Of a stretch of 64,000 bases of DNA, positions 49,846 to 60,900 are shown piece by piece. Under the pieces are notes generated by a model, which was not told where the DNA came from, did not search any database, and worked only from the letters and a program-made list of their open reading frames with translations. How positions within the stretch are numbered: position 1 is the stretch's first letter; every line of letters starts with the position of its first letter. The DNA is taken from the NCBI GenBank assembly GCA_003999685.1, contig CP021223.1, forward strand, positions 1,302,001 to 1,366,000, in the 5' to 3' direction. The stretch comes from Taiwanofungus camphoratus (Eukaryota; Basidiomycota; Agaricomycetes; Polyporales; Taiwanofungaceae). A program made the translations under genes and the position numbers.

Positions 49846-51507
49846 TCATGATCGAAGTTCGAACGTGGCAAATGCAAGATCATATCCGCCGAACTCGTAG
49901 TTGATCTTGTCCGTCCGCCTGTACAACCCGCCGAACTCAACGGGGTTCGCCTCCGAGCTACCCGTCGAGCCAGTTCGTCCACAGGGCAGCGTTAACGCAG
50001 CTTTGAACGCCCGCTGGGCGGCTTCGACGGCGCTCTCGCCGTCCTCCTCCTCCGCGCTATTGTTGTGCTCGCTCGAGACGAACAGCGTTAGCGTCAATTT
50101 TCCCGGCCGGAAGATATTGACGACGCGCCGGATGAGCGTCTTCAGGTCGGGGATGCTCCGTGGCTGTGTGGGAAGGGTAGGAAGGGGCACGTTGCATTCG
50201 AAACTGGCATAGGACCAGCCGGATTCAGGCGTAACATGGATGGTATAGTAGCCTTCGCCGTTGCGGGCTGGATCCTTGCCAGCGCTATCACGCCACTTGA
50301 GAAGGGCATTACACGAGTAGCCGCAAGGACAGAAGGAATAGGCGTCGAGGGTGGTTAGATGTGGTGGGAATAATTCAAATATACCAAGCGAAGACGATAA
50401 TGCGGTGGCTTGGGCGGAGGGGTTAACCTCAGAAGCTTCAGATGTGAATGAATTAGTCATGAAAGGCTGGCAAGCCTCGGGAGATAAGTGAGTCATGAGA
50501 ATTTCGATAGTGTAGTCTTGTGTAGTATCGTCTACCGAGTCGGGCAACTCTGCTTCATCGTTCAGCTCAGGGGTAGATAGTGCATTATCGAGAGGAGTGC
50601 TTGCTCTCGTTCCTCCACCTGAACTGCCGTCGCCAGGACTAGTTAGATAAAGCAGCCAATGGTCCCCATTGACCTTGCCTACGGTGTAAGCCGCACCATT
50701 TGGGAAGATCTGATCCAGAAATTCGATTTCTGCTCTCCATTCTCTGTGGGGCCCAATTTGTCGCTCGGGAAACATGAAGGCCTTGCGCGAATAGAAACAG
50801 CGGTAGACAGACGGAAGGGAGGCATATTCCCGAGCAATTTCCAGAATTCGTGGGACCCCCAGAAGATTCAGTGTTGTACCACATGTTTTAAGGATGAGTC
50901 GGTGAGGAGAGACAAAGAAGGATGATTCACTAGATTAACCACAAGAGCATTAGTTACAGCCCTTTTGAACTATGTAATGACTAATGATATCGAAGCCCGC
51001 ATGTAAGTGTTCTGCACTATCGGAAAAAGGCATGCACTTTGCCACATCTCGGTCAAGTCGATGCATCACGCTGCGCGGATCTTCCGGGCATGAATAACCT
51101 AATACAGGTCCGACGGACGAAGTCGAAGGCATGGGTCGATTGGGTAGATGCAAAGCGACAAACAAAAGCGGTGAATTGTGCACGGTATGAATGAGTTGTA
51201 GAGCATAGGTGATGCAAACACACGATGCGAAGTATGCGCCGCTTCGACCTGTAACCGATCTCGATACTTGTACTCACCTTAGTAGGTACGCATCGGTTTC
51301 CATGCCTTCTACCACCGAGAGTATTTTGCACTTCACAATGTCGAGCATGTGTGCCCAGACGTCCCTGGGGACTTTTCTGAGACCGTACTTGCCATCAGTG
51401 CTTGTCGAAGCTCCGGGCACGTCTGCGGAGGATGGCTGGAACCAGATCTCAAGTAGCTTCTCCGGTCCTTCGAAAGGTCCTGTTGGCTGATCTCCACCGC
51501 TGGCCAT
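49846..51507 (-). CDS. SPE2: S-adenosylmethionine decarboxylase proenzyme
   Basis: Makes decarboxylated AdoMet for spermidine and spermine synthesis. Exon 1 (51278-51507, MASGGDQPTGPFEGPEKLLE) ends DAYLL plus two bases. Exon 2 (49846-50929) begins with the self-processing site SESSFFVSPHRLILKTCGTT. The two exons sum to 1314 nt, exactly 438 codons. Cleavage between Glu78 and Ser79 would give the beta chain and the pyruvoyl-Ser alpha chain. Further family blocks: YSRKAFMFPERQIGPHREW, EIEFLDQIFPNGAAYTVGKV, NGDHWLLYLT, LDAYSFCPCGYSCNAL (processing Cys), EGYYTIHVTPESGWSYASFE. The C-terminal extension ends FATFELRS. The single intron is 348 nt, far longer than its neighbours, and cuts through the active-site Ser77 codon. 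Divergent from the FAM210 gene (284 bp). Confidence 0.94.
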
Positions 51508-51791
51508 TCGGTCGATGAGCTACGAGCGATGGGTATGCTATCGGGGTGGAGATTGGTGGACAGAGGGGGCGGGGTTGCAGGGATACATGTAAGGGTCAGA
51601 CGAGCAGTTGAAAGGATTAGAGTGACTTTAAAAAATCTGGAAATGATCGATAGCAGCGACGATCGGCCGTTGCCGCAGCCGTGAGCCGTGACCATGACGC
51701 GCTGCCGCCGCGCTCTCAAATATTCGCGGGTTTTTCTGTAGGCATCAGTCGCATTTCTGCGTGATATTTCTCGTGTCTGCCCTCCTGCTTA

Positions 51792-52475
51792 ATGGTTCGC
51801 AATCTCGTCTTTCGTTTACCATTTGTGCGAGCTATAATTCCTCGCGTCTCTCAACCCCTCCTCCCGCTGGCTTCCCGACTCGCCGCCGGGCCAGCTACCC
51901 TTTCCCTGACAAAAACACCTGGTCCTTCGAGCACTCGCTTGTTCCACCATACCCCTGCCCGCCTAATTTCTCCTCCTCCATCACCGTCGGATGAATCCTA
52001 TCCGAAAGGCCTGCCTCCAAATGCGAGCCTTTCGCAGCGGCTCAAGCATCTCATAAAAACATACGGCTGGTATGCGCTTGGGGTATACGTCGTCCTATCA
52101 GCCCTCGACTTTACCGTCGCCTTCGCGGGAATTAATGTTATTGGCGCCGAGCACGTCTCGCGACTGGCCACGTCCGTGAAAGAATACTGCACGAGCTTGA
52201 TTCATTCGAAGCCTCCAGAACCAGGGAGGGAGGAGATGGACAGCATTTCGGCGCATTCAAACGGAGGCGGACAGGAGGGACTCTATGCCATGCTAGTGCT
52301 CGCCTACACCGTACATAAGACCCTCTTTCTCCCCGTTAGGGTCGGATTGACGGCTGCTCTGACCCCGAAATTGGTTGGCTGGCTTGGGAGGAGAGGATGG
52401 GCAGGCGGTGCCGGCACAAAACGTGCCGCGCAGGAGTTCAGAGACAGGATAAGGAGTGGAAGAGAAAAAGACTAA
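51792..52475 (+). CDS. FAM210/DUF1279 mitochondrial inner-membrane protein
   Basis: An intronless gene of 227 residues. The N-terminus is a basic, Ser/Arg-rich mitochondrial presequence (MVRNLVFRLPFVRAIIPRVS ... RLFHHTPARLI). The DUF1279 domain follows: SLSQRLKHLIKTYGWYALGV, YVVLSALDFTVAFAGINVIG, a linker, then AYTVHKTLFLPVRVGLTAAL and TPKLVGWLGRRGW, with a Lys/Arg-rich end. This layout matches the yeast/animal FAM210-type proteins, which sit in the mitochondrial inner membrane. An ATG-proximal presequence supports this start. Confidence 0.85.
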   Translation: MVRNLVFRLPFVRAIIPRVSQPLLPLASRLAAGPATLSLTKTPGPSSTRLFHHTPARLISPPPSPSDESYPKGLPPNASLSQRLKHLIKTYGWYALGVYVVLSALDFTVAFAGINVIGAEHVSRLATSVKEYCTSLIHSKPPEPGREEMDSISAHSNGGGQEGLYAMLVLAYTVHKTLFLPVRVGLTAALTPKLVGWLGRRGWAGGAGTKRAAQEFRDRIRSGREKD

Positions 52476-52683
52476 GGTGGGCGAGCGCGATCCGACGTTT
52501 GGCGAATCATACAGGTATCGTCCTCTCCTCACTTGGAGTAAATGATGTTATGGTTGATGGTTACTGATACATATTCCACAGTACAACAGTCATCATCACT
52601 ACTCTTACAAACAATAGATATGCTACATGCGACCTTCGGGCAACCGGATAATCAGAGGAGGATGTTCGTCCATGCATTATGCA

Positions 52684-53204
52684 TTAAGCGGGAGGAATCT
52701 CGGTATCTATGAAGGCGCGTTCGTTGCAGTAACCCGGTGCTGCAGCGACTTGCATAAATGTACTCACCCCTGAGGATACCATCCTTGACGAGCTCTTCCG
52801 GTTTCGGTCGCTGTTGAAGTGCATGCTCCAACTTATCCTAAAGTTGTAGTATAAAACATCAGGAATACATGGCTGACAGGCTATGGGTGCTCACTTCGAG
52901 TTGCGACCGCTGCAATCTCTCCTTCGCCGCCTGAAGGGATGGCGCCACATTATCCTCTGATGGGTCTGTCAATATGATGCCCGCGAGACACAAGCATTGT
53001 ATATAGCACACCTTTGAGGATGTTGCGTTCAATGAGATCATGTTTATCCGGTCTCTGGCTCAAGCGTTTCTCGAGCGCTTCCGCGGTCTGCGGGTCGATA
53101 GACGGCTTGCGTACAGGCGCAGGGCGGGAGCTATCGGCGACGGCGGCTGATCAAGGAATTGGTTTAGAAAGTTCAGGGAGGGGGCCGCAGGATAACCTAC
53201 ACAT
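52684..53204 (-). CDS. Small RPEL-repeat protein
   Basis: About 100 residues with two RPEL repeats. Exon 1 is eight bases (53197-53204, ATGTGTAG) and splices to 53130: MCSSRPAPVRKPSIDPQTAE, then repeat 1 LEKRLSQRPDKHDLIERNIL. After an intron come EDNVAPSLQAAKERLQRSQLE and repeat 2 DKLEHALQQRPKPEELVKDG. The last exon gives DTEIPPA and stops at 52684. RPEL repeats (R-P-x-x-x-[ED/D]-L) bind G-actin in animal MRTF and Phactr proteins; small two-repeat proteins are widespread in fungi with no settled role. The eight-base first exon is the least certain part. Confidence 0.72.
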
Positions 53205-53442
53205 TATGTCAACTTCTCGACAAGCTTTGCTGAGGAGAGGTGGTGGGATTCGTGAAGGAAAGGGGTTGCAAAGTGATTCAACTTGGATCGAACTTTATGA
53301 GAGACGCGAGTGCGCGAGATCCGGAGTGCACGCATCCTGTGCACGTTCTGGGCGAGTTCTGGGCGTACAATGCACGATTCCAGCGCGATGATCCGAGTTA
53401 CTAGTTGTAGAAATGCAGGAATGAATGAGACTACTGATACAT

Positions 53443-53994
53443 CTATTCGTTTCTGCTCTGCAATCCAATCGATGCTGCACAGGACGCGCGAGGGGCTCGC
53501 GGGTCTACAAACATGTGTCCATCGAGATCAGTAATGTATATATCCCAGAATTCACCCTCGACTCTTCCAGTTTCCTGCTGCTCCTTGTCGTATCGCAACC
53601 TGAATTGCTTTTGATGTTCCCTCCGCTCTTCCTTGACTTCCCTAACCAAGGCGCGGGCCTCTCGGATGCTTCCTTTCACTCGGTGCACCTCGTCGGTGAT
53701 GTCGTCGTCCATCTGTTCCAACAGATCAAGTACTCGTATGATTTGCGTAGGTGGTATGTGCGGCAATGGCAGCGGTGGTAGAGGCTTGTCGTCCGCATCT
53801 GGAGGGGTAACGATGCATCTCGGAATGGGTATTTGCGATCGCGACGAGGCAAAGGATGAGACTCGGAGTGGAGGGATGACCCTCGTTGTGGAAAGTGCAC
53901 AGGGGAGAACGTCCGACGTCACGCCAGAGAGGAGAGGAGACAGTGAGAAAAGCAAGGGGATTTGTGGGGCATAAGATACACGAGACGGTTTCAT
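53443..53994 (-). CDS. Hypothetical protein with Pro-rich stretch and coiled coil
   Basis: No family recognised. The frame of 183 codons starts at MKPSRVSYAPQIPLL. It has a hydrophobic Ser-rich head, a Pro-rich stretch (DDKPLPPLPLPHIPP), then a convincing amphipathic coiled coil (RVLDLLEQMDDDITDEVHRV, KGSIREARALVREVKEERRE, HQKQFRLRYDKEQQETGR). The last residues (ITDLDGHMFVDPRAPRASCA) are less protein-like and may be intronic or 3' UTR. It lies head-to-tail with the RPEL gene. Confidence 0.5.
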   Translation of the reverse strand: MKPSRVSYAPQIPLLFSLSPLLSGVTSDVLPCALSTTRVIPPLRVSSFASSRSQIPIPRCIVTPPDADDKPLPPLPLPHIPPTQIIRVLDLLEQMDDDITDEVHRVKGSIREARALVREVKEERREHQKQFRLRYDKEQQETGRVEGEFWDIYITDLDGHMFVDPRAPRASCAASIGLQSRNE

Positions 53995-54416
53995 GATTGA
54001 TTAAGTGAGGATAATGTAATTAAGAGATCGAGTGAGTACAAAGTAGAGACTGTATCGGTACATCCAAAGCGACCTGCGTTTTGAGGCTGGATCTCATGGG
54101 CTGACAGTAGGCTGACATTCGAAGAGGACCATTTAGATATCGACTGAGTCTGGATCCCCCCGAATCCCGAATGAGAGTTGTCGCCATGACTCGGCATAGC
54201 CATTCGGAAGGCGTTGGTGAAGTCAGGGTTGTCGGACAATCCGACACTTGAGTAGACCAACAGCGGTGGGTAACAACAGGCGTGCACGAACTGTAAACGC
54301 TCGTAATCCTAGTAGTTGCCTGAATTGGGTATGTACGGAAGGCACGTGGCCGAGACGCCGCATCACCACGAAGTTGGAAGACTACCAGTCACTAAGATAG
54401 CATTGCTTGTCACAAC
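53995..54416. other. Divergent intergenic
   Basis: Promoter region between the coiled-coil hypothetical (-) and the complex I subunit gene (+). No gene seen. Confidence 0.35.
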
Positions 54417-55056
54417 ATGTCTGTAGCCAGAGCGGCCAGTGTCCTCCTCCGGCCCAGGCAGGCCAGCACTTCTCTCATACAACGTCGATTCGCGTCCTCA
54501 CACTCCAACGATGAGCACCACGACGAGCATCACGGCGAGCAGGATACCACCGCGTATCCGAGGGAAGGTACTTGAGATTCCGCAAAGCAGTGGTCCCTTT
54601 CCCCGCTAACCAACCTGCAAATTGTAGACTTCTCGTCGCCCGTTTGGCGTAACTTCGTTCTTCTCGGTCTCGCCGTTGCTGGGTGGTACAAGTTCGCCCC
54701 CGCCCCCGGTGAAGATACTTACCTCACCCGCTTTATCGCCCACTACTCGACTCCGCGTGAGGTCTGGCAGAGGCTGAGCTTGAAACACTTGATGCTCTCT
54801 GTGGAGGGATCGGATGAGAGTCTGTTGATGCAGAGTGCTCAGCGCCCACCGGTGCACAGATACAGATACCCCCAGTGCGTCCCTGTTTTTCCCATTCCGA
54901 AATAAAGCCACGGTGCTCCTACGATACCCTTGGGTATGATTATTGATGCATTTTGTACCCTCTTCCAGACGCTTCGAACAATCTTCTCCCCATTCGCACC
55001 CAGTTGGCGCTGTTTCCGTCATCAGCGATGTTGTAGTCAAGGGTGACAGGGCGTAG
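54417..55056 (+). CDS. NADH:ubiquinone oxidoreductase accessory subunit (fungal 17.8-kDa type)
   Basis: A small mitochondrial protein with presequence MSVARAASVLLRPRQASTSL, a His-rich segment (SNDEHHDEHHGEQD), and after the first intron DFSSPVWRNFVLLGLAVAGW, containing one membrane span. Then YKFAPAPGEDTYLTRFIAHY, STPREVWQRLSLKHLMLSVE and RPPVHRYRYP. A last exon from about 54970 gives QRFEQSSPHSHPVGAVSVIS and DVVVKGDRA. The order of presequence, single span, Y-[LI]-T-R-[FL]-I-x-x-Y and R-[FY]-P-[QE] block resembles the fungal 17.8-kDa complex I subunit. About 165 residues in total. The assignment rests on remembered family pattern. Confidence 0.6.
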
Positions 55057-55333
55057 GGGATCCATTGCGTGATTCTTTTGCAATACATAGTGTTGACAGA
55101 AATAACTGTCGATGAAAGTGGGCTCGAATGCAACTAAATATCACGCGTGATGATGAGGCTTTCGTTTCAGTTTGTGCGGCACACTCATTGCAGTATAGCT
55201 AAGAAGCCAAGTCATATTTTGATCATAGGTATCGCATGGATTCAGCCGTGCGACAATTCATCCCATATTTATTAGTTTTTCCAATGATGCACTTCGTGCA
55301 TGTAGGTGGCAAATAATAAAGCAGACCTCGGCG

Positions 55334-56715
55334 CTACAACTTCGGGGTGACTTGTTGAGTACGCTTGAATTGTTGGACTTCCTCTACAGAGGGTAGAACG
55401 AACTGGTACTTCCAGACCCAGACCCTACCGGTTTTGACTTCACTGTCCTTGAAGCCCATGTCTTTCCAACGTTTAGGATCATGTTCCTCGACAATCTGAC
55501 AGATGAGGGATTTCTTGGTGGCGAAAACGGGATCAGTGCCTAGGAATGGAGAGTGTGAAGGGTAGAGAGCGGTAGTAAGGCTATACGAGAAAAAAGGAGA
55601 GTATGCAGTCAGGGATAAGACGTTGGAGGATGCAGTGAGGACACAAACTCGTCGTAGCCGGGCGCTTTCAGCATGAAGTGAATATGTGCGGCACGATGGG
55701 GATGACGGCCTGAAGGTTCATCGATCAATGTGCGTCAGATATAAAGGATATAAGCTAACAGCGACTTTGACCCACCCAGTAGACGCAGTAGATCCCCACC
55801 AGGTCCATCACTCGGCTGCAAACCCGACGTCATCCATCAACTCGAAGAGGACTGAGGAAATCGCACGAACGATTGGGTATGCTGTGGGTAAGATTCCGCG
55901 GTAACAGAACGTGCCGTCTGTTTCGGCAATTATCTTGCCACGATCATTAGCTTCCTCGCGACCCGGATACTGCACGTCGTAGATGCCATCGCCATCTGCT
56001 TGCCACTGGAGATTCGCATGAATAGAAATACATCTAAAGAATCGTCAATTGCCGAAAACCTACCACATCGACCTTGGCACCTTTGACACCCTCGCCCTTG
56101 GTATTTTTGATGACACCATTAAAGAACATTACCTCGCCAATAGTTCCTATCTTGGCAAGCGACGACCCAGAAGGCACTTCTGGGGCATCTGGCTGGTAAA
56201 ACGGCCCCTCCTCACAGGAATCAGTACAACCCTGGCAGCTTTGTTAGTCATGCTACAATAGAAAAGCTTGTATTTGTGCGAACCAAGGGCTTCGGATGAG
56301 TCAACTCATCTACCAATGCGCTCAATCCCAGAATGTCGCTGAGCAGCACAAACTCATTCTTGTAGTCTGTGCTCTCTTTCCCAGCGCGGGTAAGGAATTC
56401 GACGACTTTTGCCCACTCCGCATGGGTGAGCGATGTATCTCTGGCGAACGCATGAAGGTGCGACACGAGCGCAGTGATTAGCTGCAGTGTGCGGGGCTCC
56501 TTGCACAAGCTCTTGTGAAGTGCATGAACACTAAAGTCTGTTCAGATTTCACCACATCAACTGGAAATGATGGCTTACTGATCAGTGATGGTGTAACTTG
56601 TCCCCTCACGGCAGTCCCTTTCAAGAGGCAAGTCCTGAGGAATTTCATGTTTAAGTTGTGCGCGAATAGCAGCGCCAACAAGGAGCGGGTCTGTCATCTG
56701 CTTGACAGAAGCCAT
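55334..56715 (-). CDS. Intradiol ring-cleavage dioxygenase, hydroxyquinol/catechol 1,2-type
   Basis: A non-haem Fe(III) enzyme that opens catechol-like rings. Start MASVKQMTDPLLVGAAIRAQ (CAT 56713-56715). The N-terminal helical dimerisation domain includes FARDTSLTHAEWAKVVEFLT and KNEFVLLSDILGLSALVDEL. The catalytic domain follows: EGAVLGPFYQPDAPEV, GAKVDVWQADGDGIYDVQYP, DGTFCYRGILPTAYPI, GGHRPHRAAHIHFMLKAPGY, TDPVFATKKSLICQIVEEHD, and the end VTPKL. Iron ligands would be Tyr of GIYD, Tyr of TAYPI and the two His of HRAAHIHF. No signal peptide, so probably intracellular and acting downstream of lignin-derived aromatics such as hydroxyquinol; substrate is inferred from fungal relatives. Several short introns. 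Confidence 0.88.
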
Positions 56716-57905
56716 GATAAGACTGATGCTACGGGGATACGTTAGTAAAGATGAACGTTATGGTACATATATATACCCTTCGAGGGAGAACATGATACTT
56801 CCGTGGGGTGAGATCGCGACTTGAAATTTCGAAATGAGAATGTTCACTACTGTGTAAGGGTGGGTAAGGCGCAGCCGGGTCCCGACTCTGGCTTATGCAG
56901 ATTCGTCTGAGAAGCACACTTCATAGTCTAAGTGAATTAGTCGGCAGCCGTACACGAGTTGTCTCATGACCAACGGACTAGCTGCTTCGGAAGCTATGAG
57001 ATGCAAGCCAGACAACGGTGTATTTCTGCAATGCTACACGTGATACTTCGATGTGAAAGTATTGCTAGATGTCCGGACCGCCTTGATTCTTGATCCACTA
57101 GTTTACCCACAGCCTCTGTCCAGACTGGGGAAGCCCTCTGTCAAAGTTCCTGTCGGAATACATCGTTCTTAGGTTTCCATCCTAGTGAGTGATGTCAGCA
57201 TCTTCGGGAAGCATAGCAGGAAAAGGATTTCCACAATCATTGGACCAAGAAAAGACTTTAAATGAGCTCTCGATGCATCGCCTGCAGTAATTGATCACCT
57301 ATATTATCAGCAGGACAGGTTGCACGAGTCGATCGACTGGTTGCGCGCAAAAGTGTTTTCACCATACGACATGATGCAGGACACGTACCACGGGTACTGA
57401 TGCTTGATAAATGGTGAAAACATAGTTATTCACAACTATCGGTTGATAGTCTGAGTGAGGCGCGAAACGCTCCGGACCAGCTCTCAGTCACGGCACTGAG
57501 CGGCTCTCGACGTTGTTCAAATCACTAAAGTGATATTGCTGATCCTGTTCAACGTTTGAGACAATTTTGATGAATTCGCTGGCTTAGCAACAGTTCTAGC
57601 ATGCCCAAAGAGAGCCTTAAGAACGTGCCATTTAAGAATGAGTTAATAACCACGTTCAATGATACTGCATACAGTGCATTCCTACAAAAGAAGGCTTTCC
57701 ATGTTTGGGAGACAGGTTGTTTACGTAAGCCAAGTTGATAGTCGAACCTGTCGTATACAGCGCCTGTCAGCGCCTGTATTGCGCGTGTTCTCTCTGTACA
57801 CTCGCTTTTTGCACCGCAAGTCTCCAGCCCTTCCTTCTCCTCAGCATCAGCCATTCCGCGGATATACCCATCTTCTCGTCTCGCGTTTATGTACGCGACG
57901 CACTC
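56716..57905. other. Divergent intergenic, 1.2 kb
   Basis: It lies between the dioxygenase (-) and RAX2 (+) genes. Short frames such as 57549-57854 (minus) resemble no family. Promoters of both genes are expected here. Nothing else seen. Confidence 0.4.
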
Positions 57906-60900
57906 ATGGCTCTCCGACCGACGCGTAGTTCCAGCTCACGCATTCGTATCTCATCTGCGCTGATCCTTCTCTTGAGCAATGTTGCGCTCGCCAGTCCGCC
58001 GTTGGTTGACTTCGATCGCATGGGAGCTGTGGGGATTGCTGGTGCATTTGCAGGTCTAGGTTTGTTTGACAATTCATCCGCTTCTGTATCATTCGATTCT
58101 TCCACTGCTACGCTCCTTTCCCGCTCTTCCGACGGTTCCCTATCACCCCTCGGGTCTACAAACACTGGCGGAAGCATTGTGGCAGGCTGTGCACTTGGTG
58201 ACGTGCTCTACTTTGGAGGCAGCTTCACCTCAATAGGCAATACGTCCGCCAATAACATCGCATCCTACACTTCCTCAAGTTTCTCAGCTCTAGGTTCTGG
58301 CGGACCCAACGGAGACGTGCGAGCACTTTATTGCGATTACAACCAGAACAAATTATGGGTGGGGGGTCAGTTCAATTCTCCAGGATCATCTGTCGCGGTC
58401 TGGGATCCCAAGTTGTCTTCATGGTCATCTCCACCATTTGGGGGCCTATCCGGTGCTGCAGCTGAAGTGCTGTCCATCACTGCTAACTCCACTGGATCGA
58501 GTTTACTGTTTTCAGGCTCCTTTTTCACATCATTTGGCAATGGCAGTGCTTCTTTGAACAACACCAACAATCCCAACGTCCCATATTCTGCCGGAGCATC
58601 TCCATTTTCGTCGTCTCTAGTCCCGGTACCGTTGCAGAACGCTGAAATAGATGCGGAACCATCTTCTACTGATGCGCAATTTGACAACATACAGAACATT
58701 CTCTGCCCTTCAGGTGCTGATGGTCCGGGACACACATGGTTCGCCGCGGATGGCAACGAGGCCATGATTACTGTCAGGGCCTTTTCGTTGCTTAATGCGA
58801 AGGGTATCCGTATCGGTAACACCTTTCTAGATGGGCGGGGTACAACGGGTTTCAGGTTAGTTCTGTTCCTCTTTGAATCAGCCAACTTGAATTCTGACAT
58901 CCGTCCGTGTAGTGTCACCACCATTCCGGATAATACAGTCCAAACTTTGAGTTATCTGAATCCTCAAACTGGCGAAAACGAAACTTGCACGGATTCGTGC
59001 CCTCTTCTTACCGACGACTCCGTAGCGTATCAAGATTTCCTTTTTAGTGATGATGTTGATATCACAGGATTTCAGCTCACCTTGTCTGAATGGGAAGGTG
59101 CGGGGCCCGGGTTGCATCTCCTCCAGCTGCTCTCGTCAGGAGCGTTTGCATCCGCCATTACCACCAACAACAGCGTTTCATGCTTCGCGCCGAATCCGTC
59201 AAACATCAGCTTCACAGGCACATGGACACAAAAGAATGCAGAAACGAACATTCCTGCCACCGTTCAAACTGTCCTTGTTTCTACTGTCGCTGTAGGCACT
59301 CCAGCCTCTCAGGGTCCGAGTTTCACTTGGATGCCCTATGTCTCGGCATCTGGGCAGTATGATATTTATCTACAGGTCCCAGGATGCACCAATTTCCAGG
59401 ATTGTGGTCTTCGCACCAGCGTCCAGGTCACTGTATTCCCAGGAGCCGGGCTGCAGCCTTGGGTCACAACCGTCTCACAGCAGAACATGGATGATACAAC
59501 CGCGTTAATATATAGTGGTCCCATTGTTCCCTCATCCCCTCAATTTGTGACAACCATTACCATGACTCTCGCAGACGATCCTGCAGGCAGCGGCCAGGAT
59601 AGCGAATACGAACTTGTGGCGGCCAGTGTGGAGTTAGTATTGACCAATGCAAATGTTGTCGCCAATGGAACAGGAGGAGGAACCAACGGCACTACGGCAG
59701 GTTCTGTGCATGGGTTTGGCTTCTTCGAGTGGCCTTTAAGTTCTGCGTCGACGGTAAATGCTACATCCGCCTTGCCCAGTGCGACAGAAACAAGCCTAGA
59801 TAGTATCGGGTTTGACCTGCTGAATGCCCTTGGAGGCACTACCGCTTTGACTTCTTTCACATCATCATATGTTTCTGCCATCGTTCAGCATTCCTCCGGC
59901 GTCGTCTTTTTAGGAGGCAAGTTCAATTTGACTTCAGGGACCGCTGCCGGCGCCTCCAACATCGTGGCATTCAAAAACGGTGTTTTGACCTCTTTGTCAA
60001 GCAATGGGTTAAACGGTGCTGTAATGTCTATCGCTCTTGACGGCGATACATTATACATGGGCGGCGCATTCTTCGATACTGCGTCGTCCTCCACTCAAGG
60101 TAGACTCAAGGGCGTCGCGATGTACGATGTGCAACAAAATCAGTGGTCACCCCTCGAGTCTGGAGTCGACGGAACTGTGAACAGTCTCGATATCGCTAAT
60201 GATCAACTGCTCGTTGCAGGCAATTTCACGAATTTGCTTTCAGCGTCTGGCACTAGTTCTGAACAGAGTGCTCCAGGATTTGCGGCTTGGGATATCAACA
60301 AGGGTGCATGGGTGAACAGCGGAGGGTTTTTGGTTGGGAGCATGACCTTCGTAGGTAACGGCACTGCTCCCGGCAAAGGTCAGGAACAATCCCAGGTCGT
60401 AGCCGGAAATGTTGCTGCCTCCCTCCAGTATGGCGCAACAGGCTTTGCGATGCTACAAAATGGTGCAAATGGTATGCCGCAGATTACTCCGCTTGGTGTG
60501 CAGTTGGATGGTGCCGTCAAGAATACATCATCAAGCATCGCAAAGCGCCGACGGTCTCATATCCATCGTTCGGCCACTGCATGGATCCCAAAGCTTAACG
60601 TCTTGCGCATGTTCAAAAGGCAGACTACAACCTCTCTTAGTCCTCTGCCCTCTACGCCTACTCCAGCGCCAGCAGTTCTTGCCGGAGCGTTCTGGACAAA
60701 CAGCTCGTCATCAAAAGAGATGGCTATAATAGGCGGCAATTTCTCCTTCTCCGCTTCTTCTGGATCGTTATTCCAGAATGTTGCAATCTACGACAATGAG
60801 ACTGGTACCCTCAAGCCCTTGCAAGGAAACCAAATTAATGGAACAGTTCGCAGCCTCTGGGTACAGGGCGATCAATTATTCATCGGAGGAGAATTTACGC

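Noticed and set aside
55140-55151. ATCACGCGTGAT, another ACGCGT palindrome
   Set aside because: It lies between the 3' ends of two convergent genes, not in a promoter, so it weakens rather than supports a simple MCB reading and I do not list it as regulatory.
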